DNA from: an uncultured Prochlorococcus sp.
GTDB taxonomy: Bacteria > Cyanobacteriota > Cyanobacteriia > PCC-6307 > Cyanobiaceae
NCBI GenBank assembly: GCA_902623195.1
Contig: CACNSV010000001.1
Coordinates: forward strand, 82,195 to 146,194
Direction: 5' to 3'
Length of the DNA: 64,000 bases
Below, one piece after another: positions 23,259 to 32,309 of this stretch. The notes beneath the pieces were generated by a model that saw only the letters and a list, made by a program, of their open reading frames with translations, did no database searches and was not told the DNA's origin. How positions within the stretch are numbered: position 1 is the first letter of the stretch; every line of letters begins with the position of its first letter. The position numbers and the translations under genes are program-made.

Positions 23259-23429
23259 ATGTTCTCATTATTCTCTACATTTTCTTTCTCATTTGAACCC
23301 CTTGCTGCGATCTTTGGTATTGGAGGTTTGGTAGGATTTATTTTCTTTGTAAAAGCGGCTAATGGAGAGTCTAGTATTAATACTGGTCCAAAAAAAGATT
23401 GGGATGCTACAAAAATGGAAAAAGAGTAA
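23259..23429 (+). CDS. Small single-TM protein, 56 aa
   Basis: MFSLFSTFSFSFEPLAAIFGIGGLVGFIFFVKAANGESSINTGPKKDWDATKMEKE. Confidence 0.55.
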   Translation: MFSLFSTFSFSFEPLAAIFGIGGLVGFIFFVKAANGESSINTGPKKDWDATKMEKE

Positions 23430-23600
23430 CTAATTTTTCCATTTACCTACAATAAATTTTAAAAAATAATCAATATCATCTTCTGGACAAGAAGTCTTTT
23501 CATATAATTGATTACAAATTTCTTTTATCGAATTAAAGGCTTCTTTAACTTCATTATTCTTTTGAATAACTTCGAAATATTCATCATCGGAAAAAGACAT
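23430..23600 (-). CDS. Small acidic protein, 56 aa
   Basis: Minus-strand MSFSDDEYFEVIQKNNEVKEAFNSIKEICNQLYEKTSCPEDDIDYFLKFIVGKWKN; stop abuts the 23259..23429 stop. Confidence 0.5.
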   Translation of the reverse strand: MSFSDDEYFEVIQKNNEVKEAFNSIKEICNQLYEKTSCPEDDIDYFLKFIVGKWKN

Positions 23601-23961
23601 TGATCTAACATAACTTCTAAAAGAATACTATTAAAACAAGAAATAATATTAAAATGCAGGATTTTTAAATTTTCCTTTTTTTAATATTTTTGTTAATAAT
23701 TATGATTAATGTCCATACAGTATTAAAAATACGTGACTATGTAGGTTTAGATTTAGCACCTTTTTTTATATTTTCTTGAAAAAGTTTTATTATTAACTTG
23801 TAATGTAGCTTTTAAATCATGGTTATCTGAATAAAATTTTTAAAATCTAAATAAATTTTTATCTTGAACATATTTTATAAACTTAATAATTATTTCTAAA
23901 ATTCTCATTAAACTTTAAAAACTATTAAATTTAAATGGTTTGATATTTAGTTAAAAAAATT

Positions 23962-24093
23962 ATGCATGAGCTCTCTACTATATCAATATCGCTAAGTGCT
24001 GCTTCCTTAGGTATTTATCTTATATTCTTTTATTCAAATGATGATGATGATCAAAATGGAGGTCGTTTAATTAAGAGCAGTCAGAAGATTTAA
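23962..24093 (+). CDS. Small single-TM protein, 43 aa
   Basis: MHELSTISISLSAASLGIYLIFFYSNDDDDQNGGRLIKSSQKI. Confidence 0.5.
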   Translation: MHELSTISISLSAASLGIYLIFFYSNDDDDQNGGRLIKSSQKI

Positions 24094-24206
24094 AAAATAA
24101 ATTTATTAATAAGAGTTAAGTAGCTTATATAACCAATAAACATACAAGCAGTAAATACTATATAAACTTCAACTGTACTTAATGATTTTTTCTTAAGAAT
24201 TCTCAT
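24090..24206 (-). CDS. Possible single-TM microprotein, 38 aa
   Basis: Minus-strand MRILKKKSLSTVEVYIVFTACMFIGYISYLTLINKFIF; stops overlap convergently with 23962..24093. Confidence 0.4.
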   Translation of the reverse strand: MRILKKKSLSTVEVYIVFTACMFIGYISYLTLINKFIF

Positions 24207-24277
24207 AATTACCTATTAATAATAAATTTTACTTGTTTTTTATTTATTGCTACATGAGTATTTATTACTTTACTTAT

Positions 24278-25153
24278 TTATAGAAGTATTAAACAAATTC
24301 CAAAAAATAGTAAAAATGTAGTAAAAATAATTTCACTAGTTAGTAATCCTTCTTCTTTCCTAGTATAAAAAAGAGAAATAATTGGAGATGTGCTTAAAAG
24401 TGTCCATCCTATGCCTAAGGGAAGAGATTGAAAAACTATTTGTTGTAGGTATATACCAATATTTGTTCCCATTATGACTGATATTATAAACTTATTTTTT
24501 TCTTTAATATCAAATTTATTAATGAAGAAATTCAGCTTCATTTTTGTGATTATGGACAGAAACATAATAGACCCAAATAATCTGATCTCAGTTGTAAAAA
24601 TAGGAGTTAGATCGCTTTCTAATAAAACAAAACGTGATAAAAGAGCTGCAATAACTGCACATAATACTGATAGGAATGCATATACATATTTGTCTAATGA
24701 ATTATTATTTATAACCAATTTAGAATCTTTGTCTAGAAGATAACTTTTTTTTCTAATTATTTTTATTAACGCTCCAGTAACTATTGCTATCCCCAACCAA
24801 TCATTAATATTTAGATGGTCATTAATAAATAGAGTTCCTGCGATGGCAGCAATTAAAGGAGATAAGGCTTCTATCGATAGAGTTTTTCTTGTTCCTATAA
24901 GGTTTAATGATTTTAAATAAAAAGTATCACCTACACCAATTCCTATAACCCCGCTTAAAAGTAAAATTAGAATGTATTTATAATGAATGGAATAATTAAA
25001 AAATAAAATAACGGGACTAAAAATTATAAAGGCAATGACATTTTTTAAAAAATTTATTTCAATAGGTTTGTAAATATTAGTTTGCGTTCTCCATATGGAA
25101 CATGCATATGTCCATGATAATGTTGCTCCAAATGCTGAAAATATTCCAATCAA
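24278..25153 (-). CDS. EamA/DMT-family transporter
   Basis: Multi-TM ORF with GVGDTFYLKSLNLIGTRKTLSIEALSPLIAAIAGTLFINDHLNINDWLGIAIVTGALI, EamA repeat pattern. Confidence 0.88.
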   Translation of the reverse strand: MIGIFSAFGATLSWTYACSIWRTQTNIYKPIEINFLKNVIAFIIFSPVILFFNYSIHYKYILILLLSGVIGIGVGDTFYLKSLNLIGTRKTLSIEALSPLIAAIAGTLFINDHLNINDWLGIAIVTGALIKIIRKKSYLLDKDSKLVINNNSLDKYVYAFLSVLCAVIAALLSRFVLLESDLTPIFTTEIRLFGSIMFLSIITKMKLNFFINKFDIKEKNKFIISVIMGTNIGIYLQQIVFQSLPLGIGWTLLSTSPIISLFYTRKEEGLLTSEIIFTTFLLFFGICLILL

Positions 25154-25172
25154 AATGAAAATTTATATATTT

Positions 25173-25271
25173 TTAATTAGTGGTTTGGGAGATAATAACA
25201 AGTATTACGTATAGGATTACAATGCAACCAGGTAGGTACTGAAGATAATTTTTGATGTCTTTTAATTTCAT
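25173..25271 (-). CDS. Possible single-TM microprotein, 32 aa
   Basis: Minus-strand MKLKDIKNYLQYLPGCIVILYVILVIISQTTN. Confidence 0.4.
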   Translation of the reverse strand: MKLKDIKNYLQYLPGCIVILYVILVIISQTTN

Positions 25272-25654
25272 TACTTTATTAATTTTTATTCGTAAAAGAA
25301 AATTTTCAATTATCTAAATATTAGGTAAAAAATATAAAATGTATTCTAGTTTTTAATACAATTGAACACTTTCAAAAAAATTTATGAAAAAACAATTAAA
25401 AAAAATTTCAAAACTACATTTTAAAAATTGAATATTTATTCAATGATAAGATCAATATTAATAATTTCACTTTACTTTTGGACAAATATCAAAGTAATAA
25501 TATATATTTTTTTAAGCTTTCTTTTCTTCTTAATGATGCAATTGGTAAACATATAATGCATTTCTAAAAAATAGATAATGAATTAGTTGTTTTAATAATT
25601 TAATTTAATCGAAAAAACCGATAAAGATAATTAAATTTAAGAAAAAATTTTTTT

Positions 25655-25888
25655 TTATTTATTTTTACTTGGATATAAACTTTCTAATTTTCTTCTCCTA
25701 TCAGTTTTTGCCCTAATGCGAGCTTGTTTTTCTTTCATCTTTTTCTCATCATTTATTTTATTTTTTCTATAACCAAGCCATAACAAGGTCCAGATACTTG
25801 AAGTGATAACTAGTAAGGCAAAGTATTCATTACCCATTTGAAAGCTTGCCTCAGAATATTTGACGTAAGAAAATAAGTTTGTCATCAC
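25655..25888 (-). CDS. Small single-TM protein with basic C-terminus, 77 aa
   Basis: TM segment YFALLVITSSIWTLLWLGY followed by a basic tail ending KTDRRRKLESLYPSKNK. Confidence 0.6.
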   Translation of the reverse strand: MMTNLFSYVKYSEASFQMGNEYFALLVITSSIWTLLWLGYRKNKINDEKKMKEKQARIRAKTDRRRKLESLYPSKNK

Positions 25889-26030
25889 AATAAGTTAATC
25901 CAAAAAAAGTAATAATGGGTATTGAATGGAATTACAAAAAATATTTCAAAAAAAAATCATCAAAAAATTTGTTATCAATATTCCATGTAATTGCTAATAT
26001 TTATTTTGAAGTTAAATGTAAATAATTACT

Positions 26031-27257
26031 TTGGATGTTTTTGATTTAATAGTTGTGGGAGGGGGAGCCTCCGGTTTTATGTCTTCAATAACTGCAGCAG
26101 AAAATGATGTTAGTAAAATAAACATACTTGAATCAACTACAAAATTATTAGAAAAAGTCAGGATTAGTGGTGGTGGAAGATGCAACGTTACTAATGCTTC
26201 TTGGGTTCCAAGTGAATTTATTGATAATTATCCTAGAGGTAGAAAAAAACTAATTGAGTCTTTTAGTCGCTTCGCAGCAGGAGATGTATTCGAATGGTTT
26301 CAAGAGAAAGGCGTGAAATTAAAAATAGAGGATGATCATAGGATTTTTCCTATATCAGATTCATCTTTAGATATTGTAAATTGTCTGAAAAATACAGCCC
26401 AAAATATGGGAATAGAAATTTCTACTAAAAAATTTGTTAAGAGAATTGAGAGAGACGGCAAGGATGGCCTGTTTAAAGTATTTATATCTAAAAATGAATT
26501 CTTATTAACTAAAAAGTTGTTAATCTCTACAGGTGGTCATTCCAGTGGACATAGATTAGCTGAATCGCTTGGACATCGAATTATTAAGCCAGTTCCATCA
26601 CTTTTTTCTTTTTCTTGTAGGGACGAAAAACTTAAGGAATGTAGAGGAGTAGCAGTAAAGAATGTTTATTTAGAAATTTCTCTGAATAATAAAAACTTCA
26701 AGAGTCAGGGTGACTTACTAATAACGCATTGGGGTTTTAGCGGACCAGGTATCTTAAGATTATCCTCTTTTGCAGCAAGAGATCTTTATGAGAAACAATA
26801 TAAGTTTAAATTATGTATTAAATGGACAAATTTAGATCTCTCTGAATTAAGCAATAAGATGAATATGCTAAGAGAGGTCAATGGGACCTCCAATCTTTGT
26901 AATTTAAGGCCAATCCCATCATTGACTAAAAGATTGTGGGTTTATCTATTAAATAAATTGGAAATAGATAATACTAAAACTTGGTCTGAACTATTTTCGA
27001 AGGAAAGACATAAGATCATTAATATTTTGTTGAATGATGAGTATCAAATCTCTGGCAAGGGACCTTTCTCAGATGAATTTGTGACATCAGGAGGAGTCTC
27101 TTTAGATGAGGTAAACTTCAAAACTATGGAAAGTTTTATCTGCAAAGATTTATATTTTACTGGAGAAATATTAGATGTTGATGGTATTACAGGGGGATTT
27201 AATTTTCAACATTGTTGGACAAGTGGTTGGCTAGCTGGAAAGGCAATTGCTAATTAA
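26031..27257 (+). CDS. NAD(P)/FAD-dependent oxidoreductase, HI0933/YhiN family
   Basis: DLIVVGGGASGFMSSITAAEN dinucleotide fold, LEKVRISGGGRCNVTNA, C-terminal LYFTGEILDVDGITGGFNFQHCWTSGWLAGKAIA. TTG start in the track. Confidence 0.92.
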   Translation: MDVFDLIVVGGGASGFMSSITAAENDVSKINILESTTKLLEKVRISGGGRCNVTNASWVPSEFIDNYPRGRKKLIESFSRFAAGDVFEWFQEKGVKLKIEDDHRIFPISDSSLDIVNCLKNTAQNMGIEISTKKFVKRIERDGKDGLFKVFISKNEFLLTKKLLISTGGHSSGHRLAESLGHRIIKPVPSLFSFSCRDEKLKECRGVAVKNVYLEISLNNKNFKSQGDLLITHWGFSGPGILRLSSFAARDLYEKQYKFKLCIKWTNLDLSELSNKMNMLREVNGTSNLCNLRPIPSLTKRLWVYLLNKLEIDNTKTWSELFSKERHKIINILLNDEYQISGKGPFSDEFVTSGGVSLDEVNFKTMESFICKDLYFTGEILDVDGITGGFNFQHCWTSGWLAGKAIAN

Positions 27258-27363
27258 TAACGTAACAAAACACTAAGTTTCATCTTAATTTATTAAGTAT
27301 TGAACAAAAAAGAATATATATATTTACTCCAATCGTAAAGTCTTAAGATATTAGATAATAAAA

Positions 27364-28089
27364 ATGACTAAACTTATTACTGATAAAGATGAAGAAGAGA
27401 GAAGATTAAAAGCTTTAGCTGAATATAGAATCCTTGGCACGGAGCCTGAATCTTGTTATGACGATATAACTCAAATAGCTGCAAGAACATGCCATGTTCC
27501 GATATCTTTAATGACACTTGTTGATAAGGATAGGCAATGGTTTAAATCTAAGGTAGGATTTCAAACAAATGAAACTAGAAGAGATTGGTCATTTTGCACT
27601 CATGCTATAAAAGAAAATTATCCATTAGTTGTAAATGATGCCTACTTAGATAAAAGGTTCGTTAATAATCCTTTAGTCACTGGAGATCCAAAAATTCGTT
27701 TTTATGCTGGTTTCCCTTTGAAGAATAATGATGGGAATAAATTAGGAACTTTATGCGTTATTGACAGAAAACCTGGGAGCTTGGATGAAGAACAATGCTC
27801 TATCATGGAATTATTGGCTAAACAGATTGTATCTTTCTTAGAGTTAAGAAAACGCTCTCTTAATTTACTAGATGCATTATCTCATTTGCATCATCAAGAA
27901 GGGATATTATCTGTTTGCTCTTATTGCAGAGAAGTAAGGAATAAAGATGGAGATTGGCAGCATATCGAAAAATATCTATCTAATGTAAGTGATATTAAAT
28001 TTAGTCATGGAGTTTGTGATAGTTGTATGGAAAGACATTTCCCAGATGTTGTAGAGGCTTGGAGTAAGAATGAGTATATGCCTACATAA
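27364..28089 (+). CDS. GAF-domain protein with C-terminal Cys-rich motif
   Basis: GAF-like PISLMTLVDKDRQWFKSKVGFQTNETRRDWSFCTHAI...FYAGFPLKNNDGNKLGTLCVIDRKPG; CSYCREVRN...FSHGVCDSCMERH. Confidence 0.85.
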   Translation: MTKLITDKDEEERRLKALAEYRILGTEPESCYDDITQIAARTCHVPISLMTLVDKDRQWFKSKVGFQTNETRRDWSFCTHAIKENYPLVVNDAYLDKRFVNNPLVTGDPKIRFYAGFPLKNNDGNKLGTLCVIDRKPGSLDEEQCSIMELLAKQIVSFLELRKRSLNLLDALSHLHHQEGILSVCSYCREVRNKDGDWQHIEKYLSNVSDIKFSHGVCDSCMERHFPDVVEAWSKNEYMPT

Positions 28090-28190
28090 ATTACAATCAA
28101 AATATTGTAAATAAAATATAAAATATCAAAATTTAAGTGACAACAATTCCCCTACTAAACGGTTAGTATTGCATAAAATTTTACTTATAA

Positions 28191-28682
28191 ATGTTATCCA
28201 AGCTGTTAACTCTTGATTATGTTTCTACGAGTGCCCTAGTCGCTTATGTCCACTACCTTGGAATTATTCTTTGCTTTGGAGCATTAATCTTTGAAAGGAT
28301 TATTCTAAAAATAAACCTCAGTAAAAATGAAACTATATCTATAATAATTGCCGATGTGATTTATGGAGTTGCTGGGCTAGCTATATTATTAACAGGAATT
28401 TTAAGAGTTAAATATTATGGTCAAGGTGGCGAATTTTATACTAGTAATCCTATATTTTGGTTCAAAGTTTCACTATATATCGTAATTGGTTTGATATCTC
28501 TTTATCCTACAACTACCTATATATTATGGGCCATCCCTTTAAGTAAGAATAAATTGCCGGTTATTTCGGAAAATCTTGTAAGGAGATTTAAGCTAATAAT
28601 AATGACAGAGTTAGTTGGTTTCACAGTAATTCCTTTTTTTGCGACATTAATGTCTAGAGGAATCGGTCTGGTTCAAACCTAA
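28191..28682 (+). CDS. DUF2214-like integral membrane protein
   Basis: Four hydrophobic segments with the VAYVHYLGIILCFGALIFER...YGVAGLAILLTGILRVKYYGQG pattern. Confidence 0.75.
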   Translation: MLSKLLTLDYVSTSALVAYVHYLGIILCFGALIFERIILKINLSKNETISIIIADVIYGVAGLAILLTGILRVKYYGQGGEFYTSNPIFWFKVSLYIVIGLISLYPTTTYILWAIPLSKNKLPVISENLVRRFKLIIMTELVGFTVIPFFATLMSRGIGLVQT

Positions 28683-28845
28683 TAATTTAATAATTATTTA
28701 TAAAATTGAATTTAAAAAATAAAAAATTCAAAAGAATCAATATTGGCCTTCAATTATAGTAGTTTATAACAATCAATAATTCTTATATATATACTTCAAT
28801 ATATAAAAAATTTTTATTATGCTATTATTCTAATAAAAATATTTT

Positions 28846-28974
28846 ATGAAAAATTCTAAACATCATTTAAAACTAAATAATCTTCAAGTAAAGGCTGAAA
28901 AATGTGCCAATAGAAAAGAGGCAAAAAAAATAATACTTAAAGCAGATAAAGCTCAAAATAAGATAAATAAATAA
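28846..28974 (+). CDS. Small basic protein, 42 aa
   Basis: MKNSKHHLKLNNLQVKAEKCANRKEAKKIILKADKAQNKINK. Confidence 0.4.
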   Translation: MKNSKHHLKLNNLQVKAEKCANRKEAKKIILKADKAQNKINK

Positions 28975-29015
28975 ACCAAATCTAAATTATACAAATATTT
29001 TCAAATCTAATTTTA

Positions 29016-29324
29016 TCAGAAATCTTTATTAAAAGCCTGTAATGCTTGTAAAGCCATATTAAGATGAACTTCCATTGCGCCAAGTGCCATAAGTGAATCT
29101 GTTGATTTACCTTGTAAAAATTTCTTATTCCTACTAGAAATTTTCTTTAGTAATGATTTAGTAGATAATGCCCAATTATCTAACTCCTCAACTAATTCAT
29201 CTTGTAATTTAGTATTTTGTTCATTATCTTCTGAACTTGCAAATTTATCTTTTTGAGCATTAATAAGTAAAAAAGATAATTTCTTGTGACTAATTGCTTG
29301 TGGTAATTTATTTGATTCGTTCAT
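29016..29324 (-). CDS. Hypothetical protein, 102 aa
   Basis: Intact ORF upstream of a short intergenic region; no family recognised. Confidence 0.6.
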   Translation of the reverse strand: MNESNKLPQAISHKKLSFLLINAQKDKFASSEDNEQNTKLQDELVEELDNWALSTKSLLKKISSRNKKFLQGKSTDSLMALGAMEVHLNMALQALQAFNKDF

Positions 29325-29438
29325 TTAAAAAAACTTGTCTAATTTTAATGTAACTTTTTTTACTAAGGTTATGCCAGTTCGGTTTAGGTTGTGATGACCG
29401 ACCTCAAGAGCTTTATTGAAATTTTTTCAAAGAATAAT

Positions 29439-30830
29439 TTATTTTTGTAAATATTTTTTTACTAAGTATTTAAAGTAATTCCCTCTTTCTTCATAATCTG
29501 TAAATTGATCGAAACTTGAACATGCAGGTGAAAATAATAATATCTTTAATTTTCTTTTCATTAAATATTTTATGGCTATTGGGATTAAATCCTTGAGTTC
29601 ATTATGTATGAAGATATCCTCCGTAAAACCAGCCCTTAATAAAATTCTCTTTAATTCTTTTGAACTCTCTCCATAAAGAAATACACCTTTGCATTTTTCT
29701 AAAATAATACTTGACCATAATTTAGAGTCTCCTTTTTTAATTCGACCTCCAATAATAATTATCTGTCCTTTATCCAACGAATTTATACCAGAAAATGACG
29801 AATCAAAGTTGGTTGCTTTACTATCATTTATTACTTCTAGATTTTTTGAACTATAAATTGTTTCTAATCTATGAGGTAGTTGTTTATAAGTTTTTAAAGA
29901 ATTTTTTATTTTTTTGCCTGTGAGGCCTATCTTTCTTGCTGCTGCTGTTGCAAGTATTAAATTTAAAATATTATGTTTGCCTTTTAGTTTCAGAATATCT
30001 GAATGAAATAGTGCTGTTCCTTTCTCGACTATGTATCCTTTTTCATCTAACCAGTAATCACAATCTTCGATATTTTTATTTTTATAATCTAATGTTACCC
30101 ATATCCCCCTAGCAAGTTTTTTAGAAGATGACTTTAAATAAAAATCATCATAATTATAAATTCTAATTTCAGAGCTTTTTAAAAGATGATTTTTAATTTT
30201 AAAATAATTCTCTAGTGTTTTATGCCTTTCGAGGTGATCAGGAGTGAAAGTTGTCCAAATACCAATTTTAGGTTTTATTTCACAAGCTATTTCAATTTGG
30301 TAACTACTTAATTCAGCAATAATCCAATCAAGCTTTTTATTTGAATTGTAATCATAAGCATATTTGCAAAATGGTGTTCCAATATTCCCAGCGGGTGGGG
30401 CTTCCAACTTATTTTGGCTAAGAATATGACTTAATAAATGTGTTACGGTTGTTTTCCCATTGGTGCCTGTAATTCCAACCCAATTAAGATCTTTTAAATA
30501 ATTCCAACCTATATTTGCTTCGCCTAAAACCTTGATGCCTGAATCTTTTAATTTCAAAACAGTTTTATTATTAATATCTATAGCGGGACTTAAAATAACG
30601 CAATTTATATTATTCATCCACGGTGAGATTTTTTCGAATTTGAATGGAAATTCTAAAAAAACTTCTACACCAATATTTTCTAAATCTTTTTTATAAACAG
30701 TTAGTTGATCATTTATTTTTTCTTCTATGACTATTACTCTTTCACCTATACTATCTAAAAATTTTGCAGTCCAGTATCCTGATCTTCCTAAACCAATTAC
30801 TAGATTAATTTTTTTTGTAATTATTGGCAT
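29439..30830 (-). CDS. murD: UDP-N-acetylmuramoylalanine--D-glutamate ligase
   Basis: WVGITGTNGKTTVTHLLSHIL, APPAGNIGTPF, LPHRLETIYSSKNLEVINDSKATNFDSSFSGI. Confidence 0.95.
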   Translation of the reverse strand: MPIITKKINLVIGLGRSGYWTAKFLDSIGERVIVIEEKINDQLTVYKKDLENIGVEVFLEFPFKFEKISPWMNNINCVILSPAIDINNKTVLKLKDSGIKVLGEANIGWNYLKDLNWVGITGTNGKTTVTHLLSHILSQNKLEAPPAGNIGTPFCKYAYDYNSNKKLDWIIAELSSYQIEIACEIKPKIGIWTTFTPDHLERHKTLENYFKIKNHLLKSSEIRIYNYDDFYLKSSSKKLARGIWVTLDYKNKNIEDCDYWLDEKGYIVEKGTALFHSDILKLKGKHNILNLILATAAARKIGLTGKKIKNSLKTYKQLPHRLETIYSSKNLEVINDSKATNFDSSFSGINSLDKGQIIIIGGRIKKGDSKLWSSIILEKCKGVFLYGESSKELKRILLRAGFTEDIFIHNELKDLIPIAIKYLMKRKLKILLFSPACSSFDQFTDYEERGNYFKYLVKKYLQK

Positions 30831-30971
30831 ATTTATATTTCTTAAAATTAAATATTTAATATTATATTTAAATTTATATATTCAGCACGTTTGAAAATTT
30901 TAACTTTTATTTAGTAAATTGTTAATTGTGGATAATTAAGATGATTGTAGGAATTATTTTGTACATATTTT

Positions 30972-31241
30972 ATGAAAGATAATTTAACTAAGATATGGTT
31001 TAAATGGTTTTATAAAAGTTGGGAGAAATTTTCTCCAGGAAAACTAATAGAAAATGGTCTATTCCCATCACAAATTGCCGAAAGGTTCGTAAATGAACAT
31101 CAGGATAATTTAATTGAATTAGCAAATAAATTTGATGATACGAATGAAGATGCTTTAGAGGAATTTATGAAACTTTCAGAGAGTGAATTACACGTAACAA
31201 AGTATTTTTTAAAACTTGTTCAATTAAGAAAAATTAAATAA
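30972..31241 (+). CDS. Hypothetical protein, paralog of 20364..20681
   Basis: Alignable to 20364..20681 (FPSQIAERFVNEHQDNLIELANKFDDTNEDALEEFMKLSESELHVTK). Confidence 0.7.
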   Translation: MKDNLTKIWFKWFYKSWEKFSPGKLIENGLFPSQIAERFVNEHQDNLIELANKFDDTNEDALEEFMKLSESELHVTKYFLKLVQLRKIK

Positions 31242-32163
31242 ATTCTTTTATTATTTCAAGACTTTTATTCCATAAACTTTTTCTTTCAATAGTATTAAGC
31301 GCTGCAGGAGAAGTCTTAGATAATTTCGGGTGACCTCTAAAATTAAATTTAGGTCCATAATGATCTCCACTTTTTACTGAATCAGAGGTAGCAGCATAAA
31401 GTTGAGGCAAGGCACCCATTTCCGCAGACTGAAAAATAGGACTAAATAAATCTAATGATATCTTTTCAATTCTACTTGGATTGGGTCTTTGAGCATTAAA
31501 AAGATTTGTTTTTGCTATACCAGGATGCGCAGCTAGGGATAAAATATTTTTTTCTTTAAGTTTTTGACTTAATTCTAATGCGAACATAATGTTAGCTAAC
31601 TTACTATTTGCATAAGATTCTTGCTTGTTGTAATAATTTTCAGCTCTAAGATTATTCCAACTTATCTTTCCAAAAAATTGCGCTAGTGAAGTAACGGTGA
31701 CTATTCTTGAATGTTTAATTTTTTCTAATAAGGGTATTAATTTTAAAGTCAACAGCATATGGGATAAATGATTGACTGCAAATTGAATCTCATATCCTTG
31801 TGAATTTAAAGTTTTAGGGGGATGCATAATCCCAGCGTTATTTATTAATAAATCGAGATTGTCAAATTCATTAGATATTTGATCACATTTATTAGAAACC
31901 TTATTAAAATCAGACATTTCAATTTCTATGGTACTTAATTGAGCTTGCGGGATTAATTTTTGTAATTTATTTTTAGTAGCAATTGATTTCTCTGGAGTTC
32001 TACATGAAAGTATTACATGGCAATTTTTTTCAGCAAGCGCTTTTGCTGTGTAATAGCCTAAACCACTATTAGAACCAGTAATTAAAGCTGTTTTGCCTTC
32101 TAAATCAGGTATATTATTTGTGTCCCAATTTTTTTGTATATTTCTTGAAAGAGAACTAGTCAT
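31234..32163 (-). CDS. Short-chain dehydrogenase/reductase (retinol dehydrogenase/POR-like)
   Basis: GKTALITGSNSGLGYYTAKALAEKNCHVILSCRTPEK, LLINNAGIMHPP, SYANSKLANIMFALEL. Confidence 0.92.
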   Translation of the reverse strand: MTSSLSRNIQKNWDTNNIPDLEGKTALITGSNSGLGYYTAKALAEKNCHVILSCRTPEKSIATKNKLQKLIPQAQLSTIEIEMSDFNKVSNKCDQISNEFDNLDLLINNAGIMHPPKTLNSQGYEIQFAVNHLSHMLLTLKLIPLLEKIKHSRIVTVTSLAQFFGKISWNNLRAENYYNKQESYANSKLANIMFALELSQKLKEKNILSLAAHPGIAKTNLFNAQRPNPSRIEKISLDLFSPIFQSAEMGALPQLYAATSDSVKSGDHYGPKFNFRGHPKLSKTSPAALNTIERKSLWNKSLEIIKEFI

Positions 32164-32309
32164 TTATAGCTTTGCTAAGTGTAATTTATATATTAAAAAG
32201 CTTAAATTAAATAATTTAATAACGTGAATAAGATGAATTCATTAATTCATCTTTGTTATTGCTATTCATCAAAATAAAATTTTTTATTTAGTATTGGATT
32301 AAAAAAGAG

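Noticed and set aside
24474-24743. 89-aa plus-strand ORF (also 10565..10888, 19161..19343, 21525..21719)
   Set aside because: Antisense to EamA, gpmI, lptF/G and the 137-aa ORF respectively; no independent support.
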